Source of the DNA: Hyphomicrobiaceae bacterium
Lineage (GTDB): Bacteria; Pseudomonadota; Alphaproteobacteria; Rhizobiales; Hyphomicrobiaceae
Reading direction: 5' to 3'
DNA: 64,000 bases
Assembly (NCBI GenBank): GCA_020638035.1
Contig: JACKJI010000004.1
Span: forward strand, 1-64,000
Part shown: positions 41,593 to 50,631 of the stretch, piece after piece
Position numbering within the stretch: the first letter of the stretch is position 1
Layout of the letters: every line of letters begins with the position of its first letter
Notes under the pieces: model-generated
Told to the model about the DNA's origin: nothing
The model's database searches: none
The model's input: only the letters and a program-made list of their open reading frames with translations
Position numbers and translations under genes: made by a program

Positions 41593-41979
41593 TCCGCCTT
41601 ATCGTCTTCCCAATACACGCGCCATTGCGAGCTGAGAGTCCTGCCCTCGCCCTCAGCGATCCGACCAACAGTTGCCACCTCGCCAATCCGGAAGTTTAGT
41701 GGCCGGGCGAGCGACCGGGCTATATAAGTGTCGCGCTCCCACTGACGCCAGCGCAAAAAGAGGCGGGCGGTTCGAGGTCTGGGTGGCCCATTAGGCGCCA
41801 TCTGGTCCTTCAGTCACGGCCCATCCGCCGGCACACCGGCGGCGCGGCGCGGTTCAGGGGCGGCGAGACCCTGCTGTACGGCCACTGCTGGCTGCGCGGA
41901 GAGGCTCGACGTGTCATTGCTGCACGTGCCGTCTCCTGAACCCTTCGTCAACACCCGATCCTGTTCTGGAGGTCCGACC
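41593..41979. other. Divergent promoter region between ccmA and acnA
   Basis: These 387 bases carry the promoters of both operons. A minus-strand frame (41589-41801, 70 codons) overlaps the ccmA start, but its composition is not convincing. Nothing else stands out except the GGAGG at 41968-41972 used by acnA. Confidence 0.5.
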
Positions 41980-44697
41980 TTGAGCGCCAAAACACCCAAG
42001 TCCATCGACAGCTTCAATTGCCGCAAGACCCTCGAGGTGGGCGGTAAGAGCTATGTCTACTATTCGCTGCCCGACGCCGAGAAGAACGGTCTTGCCGGCA
42101 TCTCCAAGCTGCCGTTTTCGTTGAAAGTGCTGCTGGAGAACCTGCTCCGGCACGAGGATGGCCGCTCGGTCACCAAAGCCGACATCGAAGCGATGGCGAA
42201 ATGGCTCGACGACAAGGGCAAGGCCGGCAAGGAGATCGGTTTCCGGCCCGCGCGCGTGCTGATGCAGGACTTCACCGGCGTGCCCGCCGTGGTCGACCTC
42301 GCGGCGATGCGCGACGGCATGAAGCTGCTCGGCGGCGACCCGGAGAAGATCAATCCGCTGGTGCCCGTCGATCTCGTCATCGACCACTCCGTGATCGTCG
42401 ACGAGTACGGGTCGCCCAAGGCGCTCGCGCAGAACGTCGACCTGGAGTACAGCCGCAACGGCGAACGCTACAACTTCCTCAAATGGGGCCAGGGCGCGTT
42501 CGACAACTTCCGCGTCGTGCCGCCCGGCACCGGCATCTGCCATCAGGTCAACACCGAGTATCTGGCGCAGACGGTGTGGACCAACGAGATGGTGGATGGC
42601 TCGACAATCGCCTATCCCGATACGCTCGTCGGCACCGACAGCCATACGACGATGGTCAACGGGCTTGCCGTGCTGGGCTGGGGCGTCGGCGGCATCGAGG
42701 CGGAAGCCGCCATGCTCGGCCAGCCGCAGTCCATGCTTATCCCTGAAGTCATCGGCTTCAAACTCACCGGCAAGGCCAAGGAAGGCGTCACGGCGACCGA
42801 TGTCGTGCTCACGGTGACGCAGATGCTGCGCAAGAAGGGCGTTGTCGGCAAGTTCGTCGAGTTCTACGGCCCGGGCCTCGACACGATGCCGCTCGCAGAC
42901 CGCGCGACAATCGCCAACATGGGTCCGGAATACGGCGCAACGTGCGGTTACTTCCCGATCGACGGCGAAACGATCCGCTATCTCTCCATGACCGGCCGCG
43001 ACGCCCACGTCGTGGCCCTGGTGGAGGCCTATGCCAAGGCGAACAGCATGTTCCGCCAGGCGGGCGCCGCAGATCCCGTCTTCACCGATACGCTCGAACT
43101 CGATCTGGGCAGCGTGGTTCCGTCGATGGCGGGGCCGAAGCGCCCGGAGGGCCGCATCGCACTCACCGATATCAAGTCGGGCTTCGCGACCGCGCTCGAC
43201 GGCGAATACAAGAAGCCCGGCGAACTCGGCAAATCGGCCAAGGTCGAAGGCCGTGATTTCGAGCTGCGCCATGGCGACGTGGTGATCGCTGCGATCACGA
43301 GCTGCACCAATACGTCGAACCCGAGCGTGCTCATCGCCGCCGGTCTGCTCGCCCGCAATGCCGTGAAGAAGGGCCTGAAGCAGAAGCCGTGGGTGAAGAC
43401 ATCGCTGGCGCCTGGAAGCCAGGTCGTCGCCGCCTATCTCGACCAGTCGGGTCTGCAGACCTACCTCGACCAGATCGGCTTCAACCTGGTCGGTTTCGGC
43501 TGCACCACCTGCATCGGCAATTCCGGTCCGCTGCGTTCAGAGATCTCGAAAGCCATCAACGACAACGGCCTCGTCGCCGCGGCCGTGCTCTCGGGCAACC
43601 GCAACTTCGAAGGCCGCGTCAGCCCCGACGTTCAGGCGAACTATCTCGCCTCGCCGCCGCTGGTCGTCGCTTACGCGCTCGCCGGCTCGGTAAACCGCGA
43701 CCTGACGACGGAGCCGCTCGGCATGGGCAGCGACGGGCAGCCGGTCTATCTCAAGGACATCTGGCCAACGTCTGCCGAGGTGCAGGACTTCATCACGCGC
43801 AACGTGACGCGCGAGATGTTCGAATCCAAGTACGCCGACGTGTTCAAGGGCGACACACACTGGCAGGCGGTGGCGGCACCGACGGGCCAGACCTACGGCT
43901 GGGACGAGAAATCGACCTACGTGCAGAATCCGCCCTACTTCCAGGGCATGTCGGCGGCACCCAAGCCCGTCACCGACATCACGAATGCGCGCATCCTGGC
44001 GTTGTTCGGCGACAAGATCACGACCGACCACATTTCACCGGCCGGTTCGATCAAGGCGGCAAGCCCGGCCGGTAAGTACCTTCTGGACAACGGCGTGACG
44101 CAGGCTGACTTCAATCAGTACGGCACGCGGCGCGGCAATCATGAGGTGATGATGCGCGGCACGTTCGCCAACATCCGCATCAAGAACTTCATGAACAAGG
44201 ATGGGTCGGGCAACGTGAAGGAAGGTGGCAACACCGTCCACTATCCGTCCGGCCAGAACATGCCGATCTACGATGCCTCGATGGCGTATCAGGCGGAGGG
44301 CGTGCCGCTCGTGGTCTTCGCCGGTGTCGAATATGGCAATGGCTCGTCACGCGACTGGGCGGCAAAGGGTACCAACCTGCTCGGCGTCAAGGCCGTCGTC
44401 GCGCAATCGTTCGAACGCATCCATCGCTCCAACCTCGTCGGCATGGGTATCGTTCCCTTCACCTTCGAGGACGGCACAAGCTGGCAATCGCTCGGGCTCA
44501 AGGGCGACGAGGCGGTAACGATCCGCGGCCTTGCTTCGGTGAAGCCGCGCCAGATGATGACGTTGGAGATCACGTCTGCCGATGGCGCGAAGCGCGAGGT
44601 GCCCGTGCTGTGCCGTATCGATACGCTGGACGAGATCGAGTACTTCAAGAACGGCGGTATTCTGCACTACGTGCTGCGCAATCTTGCCGCGGCTTAA
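41980..44697 (+). CDS. acnA: Aconitate hydratase A (aconitase)
   Basis: AcnA isomerises citrate to isocitrate in the TCA and glyoxylate-related pathways. I start it at the TTG at 41980, which has a textbook GGAGG at 41968-41972 and 7-nt spacing; the product of 905 residues then begins MSAKTPKSIDSFNCRKTLEV, as usual in this group. The frame is open to 41911. The [4Fe-4S] ligands are in SCTNTSNPSVLIAAGLLAR (first Cys) and in FGCTTCIGNSGPL (two Cys). GDSHTTMVNG-type and GSSRDWAAKGTNLLGVKAV segments bind substrate. A terminator follows at 44727. Confidence 0.97.
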   Translation: MSAKTPKSIDSFNCRKTLEVGGKSYVYYSLPDAEKNGLAGISKLPFSLKVLLENLLRHEDGRSVTKADIEAMAKWLDDKGKAGKEIGFRPARVLMQDFTGVPAVVDLAAMRDGMKLLGGDPEKINPLVPVDLVIDHSVIVDEYGSPKALAQNVDLEYSRNGERYNFLKWGQGAFDNFRVVPPGTGICHQVNTEYLAQTVWTNEMVDGSTIAYPDTLVGTDSHTTMVNGLAVLGWGVGGIEAEAAMLGQPQSMLIPEVIGFKLTGKAKEGVTATDVVLTVTQMLRKKGVVGKFVEFYGPGLDTMPLADRATIANMGPEYGATCGYFPIDGETIRYLSMTGRDAHVVALVEAYAKANSMFRQAGAADPVFTDTLELDLGSVVPSMAGPKRPEGRIALTDIKSGFATALDGEYKKPGELGKSAKVEGRDFELRHGDVVIAAITSCTNTSNPSVLIAAGLLARNAVKKGLKQKPWVKTSLAPGSQVVAAYLDQSGLQTYLDQIGFNLVGFGCTTCIGNSGPLRSEISKAINDNGLVAAAVLSGNRNFEGRVSPDVQANYLASPPLVVAYALAGSVNRDLTTEPLGMGSDGQPVYLKDIWPTSAEVQDFITRNVTREMFESKYADVFKGDTHWQAVAAPTGQTYGWDEKSTYVQNPPYFQGMSAAPKPVTDITNARILALFGDKITTDHISPAGSIKAASPAGKYLLDNGVTQADFNQYGTRRGNHEVMMRGTFANIRIKNFMNKDGSGNVKEGGNTVHYPSGQNMPIYDASMAYQAEGVPLVVFAGVEYGNGSSRDWAAKGTNLLGVKAVVAQSFERIHRSNLVGMGIVPFTFEDGTSWQSLGLKGDEAVTIRGLASVKPRQMMTLEITSADGAKREVPVLCRIDTLDEIEYFKNGGILHYVLRNLAAA

Positions 44698-45171
44698 TTG
44701 ACGTGCGCAGACGACCATGACGGGAGCGGCCACTGTCTGCACAGACGGTGGCCGTTTCATTTCAACGTCCCGGGCCGCGTTCACTTTTCATCGAGTCGCA
44801 GCCGCACCTCCGCTTTTCCTTGGCAGTATGTTGAGCGGTGGCGCAACAGGGTTCGGGATGAATAACGTGCTCTAAGTCCAACCGTGGCGCCACTTTTCAG
44901 ATGGCGTCCGGCGGTGCCACGGCACGCAACGAGGATTGCGAAAGGCGGTGTCGGCGTCACCCACTCGTGACTCGCATTTGACCGTGGTCATGTGCATGTA
45001 ATGCTTGCATGAAATCGCTGGTACGGTGATCGCGTCGTCCGCTGCACGCTTGGTTCTACGACCAGCATGCGGACCTCTCGATCTCAGTGCGGCACATTCA
45101 AAGTCCATGGGTGTCGGTCGGAACGCAAAACTATTCTATGCTCACTACGCGATGCAGAGAGCCTTGCGGCC
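44698..45171. other. Intergenic region between acnA and the DUF1223 gene
   Basis: After the acnA terminator these bases show no convincing gene. The stretch holds scattered short palindromes and a GCATG repeat near 44993-45020. Part of it may be an N-terminal leader of the next gene, whose start is uncertain. Confidence 0.45.
44727..44754 (+). terminator. Rho-independent terminator after acnA
   Basis: CGGCCACTGTC (44727-44737) pairs with GACGGTGGCCG (44744-44754), with one G-U pair and a 6-nt loop. TTTCATTTC follows directly. It lies 30 nt after the acnA stop. Confidence 0.85.
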
Positions 45172-46089
45172 ATGACACGAATGTTTCTGCGTCGCCTCTT
45201 GGCACTCAAGCGTTCGGTTCGGCAACACCAGTCAGCAATCGGGATACGGCAACCGGTGCGAAACGTTAATCAAAACGAAAACCTCGTGCATGACGGGCGC
45301 AAGACGCGCCGTGGGTGGCGCTTTGCCCTGACGCAAGTCATGCTTCTGGGATTTGCGGCGAATGCATTCGCCCAGCAAGCAACACCCACAGCCGACCCCG
45401 AGACGGGGCTTGGGCCTAACGGCGAGCAGCTACAGGTTTCGGCGGTGATCGAGATGTTCACCAGCCAGGGCTGTTCGTCATGCCCGCCAGCGGATCAGCT
45501 GTTGGAGGGCTATGCGAAACGCCGTGACGTGATGGCGCTATCATTCCCCGTCGACTACTGGGACTATCTCGGCTGGACGGACACACTTGCCTCGGCGAAG
45601 AACTCCGAACGGCAGCGTGCCTATGCCAAGTCGCGCGGCGACGGGGCCGTCTACACGCCACAAGCCGTGATCAACGGCAGTGCTCATACGGTGGGCTCGG
45701 ATCGGACGCAGATCGAGCGGCAGATTGCGAAAACGTCGATGGCCTTTGCCGAAAAGCGCGTGCCCATGCGCTTCTGGCGAACGTCATCGATGATCGTCGT
45801 CGAGGTGGCGAGTGCGAACACCCCACCGGCGAAGGAGGCGACCATCTGGCTGGCCCCCGTCGACGAGGTGGTCGAAGTCGCCGTCCGCCGCGGCGAAAAC
45901 CACGGCAAGAAATTGAAGTACTACAACGTCGTCCACGAGTTGATGCCGATCGGCGTGTGGAACGGGAAAGCCATGCGTATCCAGCTTTCCGCGCAGCCAT
46001 TCTTGAAGCCCGGCAACATGCGTTACGCGGTGCTGATGCAGGAAGGCACGAGTGGACCCATCATCGGGGCGGCGTGGCTCGGGCTATAG
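45172..46089 (+). CDS. DUF1223 thioredoxin-like secreted protein
   Basis: From the ATG at 45172 the product has 305 residues. The hydrophobic signal (RFALTQVMLLGFAANAFAQ) lies only at residues about 50-68, which makes the N-terminal part unusually long. A GTG at 45286 would put the signal at the start of a 267-residue protein and may be the true start. The mature domain is DUF1223, with a thioredoxin-like active site FTSQGCSSCPPAD (Cys101 and Cys104), PVDYWDYLGWTDTLAS and VYTPQAVINGS. These proteins are periplasmic and of unknown function in this order. Confidence 0.82.
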   Translation: MTRMFLRRLLALKRSVRQHQSAIGIRQPVRNVNQNENLVHDGRKTRRGWRFALTQVMLLGFAANAFAQQATPTADPETGLGPNGEQLQVSAVIEMFTSQGCSSCPPADQLLEGYAKRRDVMALSFPVDYWDYLGWTDTLASAKNSERQRAYAKSRGDGAVYTPQAVINGSAHTVGSDRTQIERQIAKTSMAFAEKRVPMRFWRTSSMIVVEVASANTPPAKEATIWLAPVDEVVEVAVRRGENHGKKLKYYNVVHELMPIGVWNGKAMRIQLSAQPFLKPGNMRYAVLMQEGTSGPIIGAAWLGL

Positions 46090-46153
46090 GCCCGTGTCCA
46101 CCGGGCGCGATGATGGTTTGGCGCGAGCAGACTTTTCGTACGCGCGTAGCGAG

Positions 46154-46224
46154 GCACCACCAGATTGGGTCGCAAAACTCCGCAGCGCACCGTAATGAAA
46201 CGCGGTGCGCTGCGCTGGTGGTGG
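46154..46224. terminator. Nested inverted repeats between convergent DUF1223 and M3 genes
   Basis: The core GCAGCGCACCG (46182-46192) matches CGGTGCGCTGC (46203-46213) with a 10-nt loop. The outer GCACCACCAG and CTGGTGGTGGTGC pair around it. It lies between two convergent stops and probably ends both transcripts; no T-run is seen. Confidence 0.55.
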
Positions 46225-46256
46225 TGCTTGGTCGCCGGCAACAAGCACGTCATCAA

Positions 46257-48437
46257 TCACGTGACGAACCCACGATTGCGCAATAGCCCGTCGACCGTCG
46301 GCGGGCGACCGCGGAACTTCACGTAAGCCTCCTCGGGATCGCGCATATTGCCAGCCGAATAAATGTAACGCTTCAATCGATCAGCCGTCTTGCGATCGAA
46401 GATGTCGCCGGCTTCCTCGAATGCGGCGAATGCGTCTGCGTCCATCACTTCCGACCACATGTAGCTGTAATATCCCGCTGCATAACCTGAGACGATGTGC
46501 ATGAAATGCGGCAGGCGGTGGCGCATGACGATCTCGGCCGGCATACCGATCTCGCGCAACACCTCAGTCTCGAAGCGGTCGACATCGGCTGGCGGCTCTG
46601 CGGCGGCATAAAGCTTCATGTCGGCGAGCGCGGAGGCCGTGAACTCGACCGTGGCGAAGCCCTGGTTGAAGTTGCGCGCGGCCTTCAGCTTCTTGATGAG
46701 ACCCGCCGGCATCGGCTTGCCTGTTCTGGCGTGCAGCGCGAAACGGCTGAGTACTTCGGGCCGTGTCAGCCAATGCTCGTAAAGCTGTGAGGGAAGCTCG
46801 ACGAAGTCACGCGAGACAGATGTGCCCCAGAGCGTCGGGTAGGTGACGTCGGAGAGCAATCCGTGCAAGCCGTGACCGAACTCGTGAAACAACGTGCGTG
46901 CATCATCGAAGGACAGAAGTGTCGGCTCGCCGTCCCCACCCTTGGCGAAGTTCATCACGTTGATGATGATCGGACGCGAGCCCCTGCCCATCTTGTGCTG
47001 CCCGCGGAAGCTCGACATCCAGGCGCCCGACCGTTTCGAGGACCGCGCGAAGTAGTCGCCGAGAAACAGGCCCACGTGATCGCCCGCGCGGTTCTTAACC
47101 TCCCACACGCGCACATCCGGATGATAGCGCGGCAGGTCATCGCGCGGTGTGAAGACGAGACCGAACAAGCGTGAGGCGCAATCGAATGCCGCAGCGATCA
47201 TCTGGTCGAGCTGCAGGTAGGGGCGCAATTCCGCCTCGTCGAGATCGAAACGCTCCTTGCGCACCTTCTCCGCATAATAGCGCCAATCCGCAGCAGCTAT
47301 CTCGACATTGGAACCATCCTTTCCGGCGGCCGCGGCGAGGGCAGCACGCTCATCAGCGGCCTTGTCGAGGGCATGCTTCCACACATTACCCAACAGTTCG
47401 CCGACAGCAGCCGGGGATTTTGCCATCGTGTCGCTGAGCGCGAACTCAGCAAAGGTCTCGTAGCCCAGAAGTCCCGCATACTCTTTTCGCAACGATACGA
47501 TTTCGGAAAGAATGCCACGGTTGTCGGTGACGCCGGAATTGGCACCGCGACGAATCCAAGCGTTGAACGCCTGCTCGCGAAGATCCCGTCGGGCCGAGAA
47601 TGTGAGAAAGCCTTCGACGCTGGAGCGCGCCAGCGTGATGACGTGCTTGCCCGAATGGCCGCGCTCAGTAGCGACGCGGGCGGCGGCAGCCCGGAATGCC
47701 TCGGGCAATCCGGCGAGGTCGTTCTCGCCATCGAGCACGAGTTGCCAGGATTGCTCGTCCTTCAGCACGTTCTGCATGAACTGGGTGACAAGTGTTGCCA
47801 GTCGCTCCTTGATGGCGGCGACACGTTTGCGCTGCGCCGGCTTTAATTTCGCACCGGCGCGCACGAATGCCAGGCGGGTTCGCTCCAGAAGGCGACGCGC
47901 CTCGGCATCGAGCTTCAGCGTGTCGCGCCGTGCGTGCAGATCATCGACGCGCTTGAAGAGGCTGGTGTTGAGAAGGATGGCGCTTTCGTGGGCGGCGAAA
48001 CGCGGCGACATTCTGCGAGCGACTGCGGCTAGCTGATCGGTGGAATCAGTCGATTCGAGATTGGAGAACACGCGCGCCACCCGATCGAGGAGGCTACCCG
48101 CCTTTTCCAGAGCGAGAATCGTATTGGCGAACGTCGGGCGCGCGGGACTGTTGGCAATTGCCATGATCTCGGCGCGGTGCATGGCAAAGGCCTTGCTCAG
48201 TGCCGGCTCGAAGTGATGCGTTCCGATGCGATCGAACGGGGCGATGGCGAATGGCGTGCGCCACGGGGCCAACAGCGGATTGGCGACGACGGTCTTCGAT
48301 TTCGATTTGGCGGCTGACTTCGTCTTGGCCGCGGCTTTCGGTCCAGGCTTGGTGCCGGACCGTTGATGCCGCGATCGAGCAGCCGATCTGGCTTTGGCTG
48401 CGGCCGCAGTGCGTTTCAGTTTCGGCTTCTGCACCAT
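46257..48437 (-). CDS. M3-family zinc oligopeptidase with lysine/alanine-rich N-terminal extension
   Basis: The 726-residue protein has the M3 (Dcp/OpdA) active site HEFGHGLHGLLSDV, with zinc ligands His518 and His522, followed by the third-ligand helix FVELPSQLYEHWL. The rest matches oligopeptidase A-like dipeptidyl carboxypeptidases. Before residue 52 lies a basic, low-complexity part with many Lys, Arg, Ala and Ser residues (KAAAKTKSAAKSKSK), like a histone H1 tail and not part of the peptidase fold. I start at the ATG at 48437 (AGGAG about 11 nt upstream) rather than at 48554, where the frame begins. It degrades short peptides, probably in the cytoplasm. It ends at the nested hairpin facing the DUF1223 gene. 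Confidence 0.93.
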   Translation of the reverse strand: MVQKPKLKRTAAAAKARSAARSRHQRSGTKPGPKAAAKTKSAAKSKSKTVVANPLLAPWRTPFAIAPFDRIGTHHFEPALSKAFAMHRAEIMAIANSPARPTFANTILALEKAGSLLDRVARVFSNLESTDSTDQLAAVARRMSPRFAAHESAILLNTSLFKRVDDLHARRDTLKLDAEARRLLERTRLAFVRAGAKLKPAQRKRVAAIKERLATLVTQFMQNVLKDEQSWQLVLDGENDLAGLPEAFRAAAARVATERGHSGKHVITLARSSVEGFLTFSARRDLREQAFNAWIRRGANSGVTDNRGILSEIVSLRKEYAGLLGYETFAEFALSDTMAKSPAAVGELLGNVWKHALDKAADERAALAAAAGKDGSNVEIAAADWRYYAEKVRKERFDLDEAELRPYLQLDQMIAAAFDCASRLFGLVFTPRDDLPRYHPDVRVWEVKNRAGDHVGLFLGDYFARSSKRSGAWMSSFRGQHKMGRGSRPIIINVMNFAKGGDGEPTLLSFDDARTLFHEFGHGLHGLLSDVTYPTLWGTSVSRDFVELPSQLYEHWLTRPEVLSRFALHARTGKPMPAGLIKKLKAARNFNQGFATVEFTASALADMKLYAAAEPPADVDRFETEVLREIGMPAEIVMRHRLPHFMHIVSGYAAGYYSYMWSEVMDADAFAAFEEAGDIFDRKTADRLKRYIYSAGNMRDPEEAYVKFRGRPPTVDGLLRNRGFVT

Positions 48438-48572
48438 CGATAACCACTCTCCTGTCGCACGCCTCTGTCTGGCGCGCCCGAGTATTACCCGGTTCGCACA
48501 TGGCGCAAGCCCGATCGCACGAGGTGAGCAAGTGTTGATGCCCCCATGCGTCAACTGTGGTGACCTAAAGCA

Positions 48573-48604
48573 ACGAGGACCGGTTGGGGGGAACCGGTCC
48601 TCGT
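48573..48604 (-). terminator. Strong hairpin, possible end of a minus-strand small RNA
   Basis: ACGAGGACCGGTT (48573-48585) pairs exactly with AACCGGTCCTCGT (48592-48604) with a G-rich 6-nt loop. On the minus strand TGCTTT follows. No gene ends here on that strand, since the M3 gene begins further downstream. Confidence 0.6.
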
Positions 48605-48842
48605 GGGTACTTGGCTAGCACCATTCCTCAGGAGAGGATTGCGGGAGCGTCGAACCTCAAGAAACTGACCCCGGGGGAATGGGGCTGATCGTTCAGAGCC
48701 AAGTGGCCCGTCGCTGTCGCAATGATCAAATGATGCCCGACGTTTATGTCTTTCCCTCGAAGAGATGTTGACGTTGTTCAGATCATGTTGGGGCGAAACT
48801 TTGTCAGGATTTTTCGAGTCGGACGGCCGCGTCAGCGGAAAC

Positions 48843-48917
48843 AAAAAAAGGCCCGGTCCGGGAGATGTTCTCGGAGGGAATTGGGGGCTGATTTCCGAGA
48901 GGTTTGCGGACCGGGCC
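48843..48917 (-). ncRNA. Candidate small RNA or structured terminator
   Basis: On the minus strand GGCCCGGTCCG (48917-48907) and CGGACCGGGCC (48860-48850) close a long stem, followed by a T7 run (48849-48843). Inside, TCTCGGA and TCCGAGA pair around a pyrimidine-rich loop containing CCCCC and CCCTCCG. No protein gene precedes it. The pyrimidine-rich loop recalls anti-Shine-Dalgarno sRNAs of alphaproteobacteria. The 5' end is not known. Confidence 0.5.
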
Positions 48918-49130
48918 AGGCGCCGATGTGTGCAGATCGTGGCAGAGCAATGGGGCGCACGAGCGGGCCCAATGTGGCCATGTCGTGATTTTTGTTACGC
49001 GTTGTTTCCAATCTCGGTTCAACCGCCGGTCGCCAATTAAATCGGCACAAGCCGCCGTACCACTTGGCGAACGCCTTGATCGGCAGCGCTTTTCAGGCAA
49101 TCATTCGATATCCGCGACAGGGAGGCGCCC

Positions 49131-49556
49131 TTGAGCGATTCGGAGCCGATAATTGATATCCGCCCGGTTCTGGCGGGCCGCTCAGCGCACCGTGCAGGGT
49201 CGGGTGGCAAGGCTCCAGCCGCTGCATCCGGCAACGGCGCATCGCGCGAAACCACTTCCATAACAGCTTTCAATCGGCTCGAGCTCAGCGAGATTCTGAG
49301 AGTTTATGGCCGCTTCGTCGCCAGCGGAGAGTGGCGCGACTATGCCATCGACATGGGGCGGGAGACGGCCGTCTTCTCGATTTTCCGCCGGGCGAGCGAG
49401 TGCCCGATCTATCGAATCGAGAAGACGCCAAAGATGGCGCGGCGGCAGGGCATGTATTCCGTCATTGCCGCCAGCGGGCTCATCCTGAAGCGTGGTACCG
49501 ATCTGCGCCGGGTGCTGGCAGTTCTGGACAAATCGCTGCGACTTGTCGGGCGCTGA
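49131..49556 (+). CDS. DUF2794 domain protein
   Basis: The start is a TTG at 49131 with GGGAGG 5 nt upstream. The product of 141 residues has a variable N-terminal third and then the DUF2794 domain: FNRLELSEILRVYGRFVASG, EWRDYAIDMG, VFSIFRRASECPIYRIEKTP, and GLILKRGTDLRRVLAVLD. The domain is largely restricted to alphaproteobacteria and has no known function. It faces the Bax-inhibitor gene, with a hairpin between them. Confidence 0.88.
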   Translation: MSDSEPIIDIRPVLAGRSAHRAGSGGKAPAAASGNGASRETTSITAFNRLELSEILRVYGRFVASGEWRDYAIDMGRETAVFSIFRRASECPIYRIEKTPKMARRQGMYSVIAASGLILKRGTDLRRVLAVLDKSLRLVGR

Positions 49557-49607
49557 CGGACTGCGGCAATCACCGCGGCAGACCGGCCAACCCCACAAAG
49601 CCCACAT

Positions 49608-49642
49608 ATGCGAAAGGCCCCGCTTGCGCAGGGCCTCCGCAT
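49608..49642 (+). terminator. Hairpin between the DUF2794 and Bax-inhibitor genes
   Basis: ATGCG and CGCAT form the outer pair, AGGCCC and GGGCCT the inner pair, followed by CAGTCTTT on the plus strand. It lies 52 nt after the DUF2794 stop. Confidence 0.6.
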
Positions 49643-49672
49643 CAGTCTTTGGCCGTGTGACGTTCGCCGCCC

Positions 49673-50449
49673 TTACTCGTTCTGGGCACCGAACAGCGAC
49701 AGCATGAACTGGAACATGTTGACGAAGTCGAGGTAGAGGCTCAGAGCGCCGAAGATCGAAGCGCGCTTCATGGCTTCGCCGTTGCCCGCCACCATCGCGT
49801 ACTCGTCCTTCAGACGCTGCGTGTCGTAGGCCGTCAGACCGGCGAAGATGAGCAGGCCGATCACGGAGATCGCGAACTGCAACGCGCTCGAGGCGAGGAA
49901 GAAGTTGACGATCATGGCGACGATGATGCCCACCACGCCCATGATTAGGAACGAACCCCAGCCCGACAGATCTTTCTTCGTCGTGTAGCCGTAGAGGCTG
50001 AGACCCGCGAAGGCGGCCGCGGTGACGAAGAACATCTGCGCGATCGAACCCATCTTGAAGATGACGAAAATCGACGACAGCGACAGGCCCATCGCCACGG
50101 CGAAAGCCCAGAACACAAGCTGTGCCGTCGATGCGCTGGTGCGGGCGAACGACAGGAAGAGCACAAAGCCCAGCGGCATCAGCGCTAACACCCACTTCAG
50201 GGGTGACAGCAGGATCGTCTTGCCGAGCGGCGTCAGGTACATGCCACCCTTCAGGGCGGCTGCCGCGAGCGCAGGATCGGTCGTCACCATCTGGGTGTAA
50301 AGACCATAGGCAACGACACCCGAGAGGGCGACGGCGACGGCCATGTAGTTGTAGACGCCGAGCATGAACGAGCGCAGGCCCTCGTCGATGCGCCCGATCT
50401 CGCGGGCGGCCGTGCCGACGGGACGCGCATACCTATCATATTGAGCCAT
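49673..50449 (-). CDS. Bax inhibitor-1/YccA family membrane protein
   Basis: The 258-residue protein has seven predicted helices and the BI-1 family patterns GLTAYDTQRLKDEYAMV and LSLYLDFVNMFQFMLSLFG near the end. The first has the aspartate linked to calcium leak in family members. Bacterial homologues (YccA, YetJ) act on membrane protease FtsH or as pH-dependent channels; which applies here is unknown. The N-terminal 28 residues are cytoplasmic and basic. It is monocistronic; AAGGGAAA about 9 nt ahead of the ATG may serve as the ribosome binding site. Confidence 0.94.
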   Translation of the reverse strand: MAQYDRYARPVGTAAREIGRIDEGLRSFMLGVYNYMAVAVALSGVVAYGLYTQMVTTDPALAAAALKGGMYLTPLGKTILLSPLKWVLALMPLGFVLFLSFARTSASTAQLVFWAFAVAMGLSLSSIFVIFKMGSIAQMFFVTAAAFAGLSLYGYTTKKDLSGWGSFLIMGVVGIIVAMIVNFFLASSALQFAISVIGLLIFAGLTAYDTQRLKDEYAMVAGNGEAMKRASIFGALSLYLDFVNMFQFMLSLFGAQNE

Positions 50450-50631
50450 CTTGAGTTTTCCCTTTCTGATCCGGCTCCCCGCCGGAAAATCACATGTCGA
50501 ATATGATCATACCTACGGTGACATTCAAGCCCGCCAGCGGCTAATCCTGACCGGTTAGGAAGGCATTAACCAAGATCTCTTGCGGGATGATGCAGGCCAT
50601 CGGTTTCGATTTCGGTCTGACGTCGAACATA

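Larger units (their letters stand above)
48438..49130. other. Intergenic region of about 690 bases with two hairpins
   Basis: I see no convincing protein gene on either strand; translations are low in quality. The region contains the M3 promoter near 48440-48570, a strong hairpin at 48573-48604, a larger stem-loop with a T-run at 48843-48917 (minus strand) and the promoter of the DUF2794 gene. It looks like a place where one or two small RNAs are made. Confidence 0.5.

Noticed and set aside
41589..41801. 70-codon frame overlapping the ccmA start by 4 nt
   Set aside because: The ATGA-like overlap is tempting, but the translation shows no family, no ribosome binding site precedes it, and ccm operons do not normally have such a leader gene. 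A weak possibility remains.
41914..43272. 452-codon minus-strand frame over acnA
   Set aside because: Shadow of aconitase; composition rich in His, Asp and Arg, no ribosome binding site and no known domain.
44872..45108. 78-codon minus-strand frame upstream of the DUF1223 gene
   Set aside because: No ribosome binding site, no domain, cysteine and arginine use typical of noncoding frames.
48604..48840. Possible tmRNA or 6S RNA in the gap upstream of the M3 gene
   Set aside because: A GGTTCGAC-like stretch was seen, but no T-arm pairing or tag-peptide frame, and the genomic context is not that of ssrA or ssrS.
49182..50195. 337-codon minus-strand frame spanning the DUF2794 and Bax-inhibitor genes
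   Set aside because: It overlaps two recognised genes in other frames and has an arginine-rich translation without family pattern.
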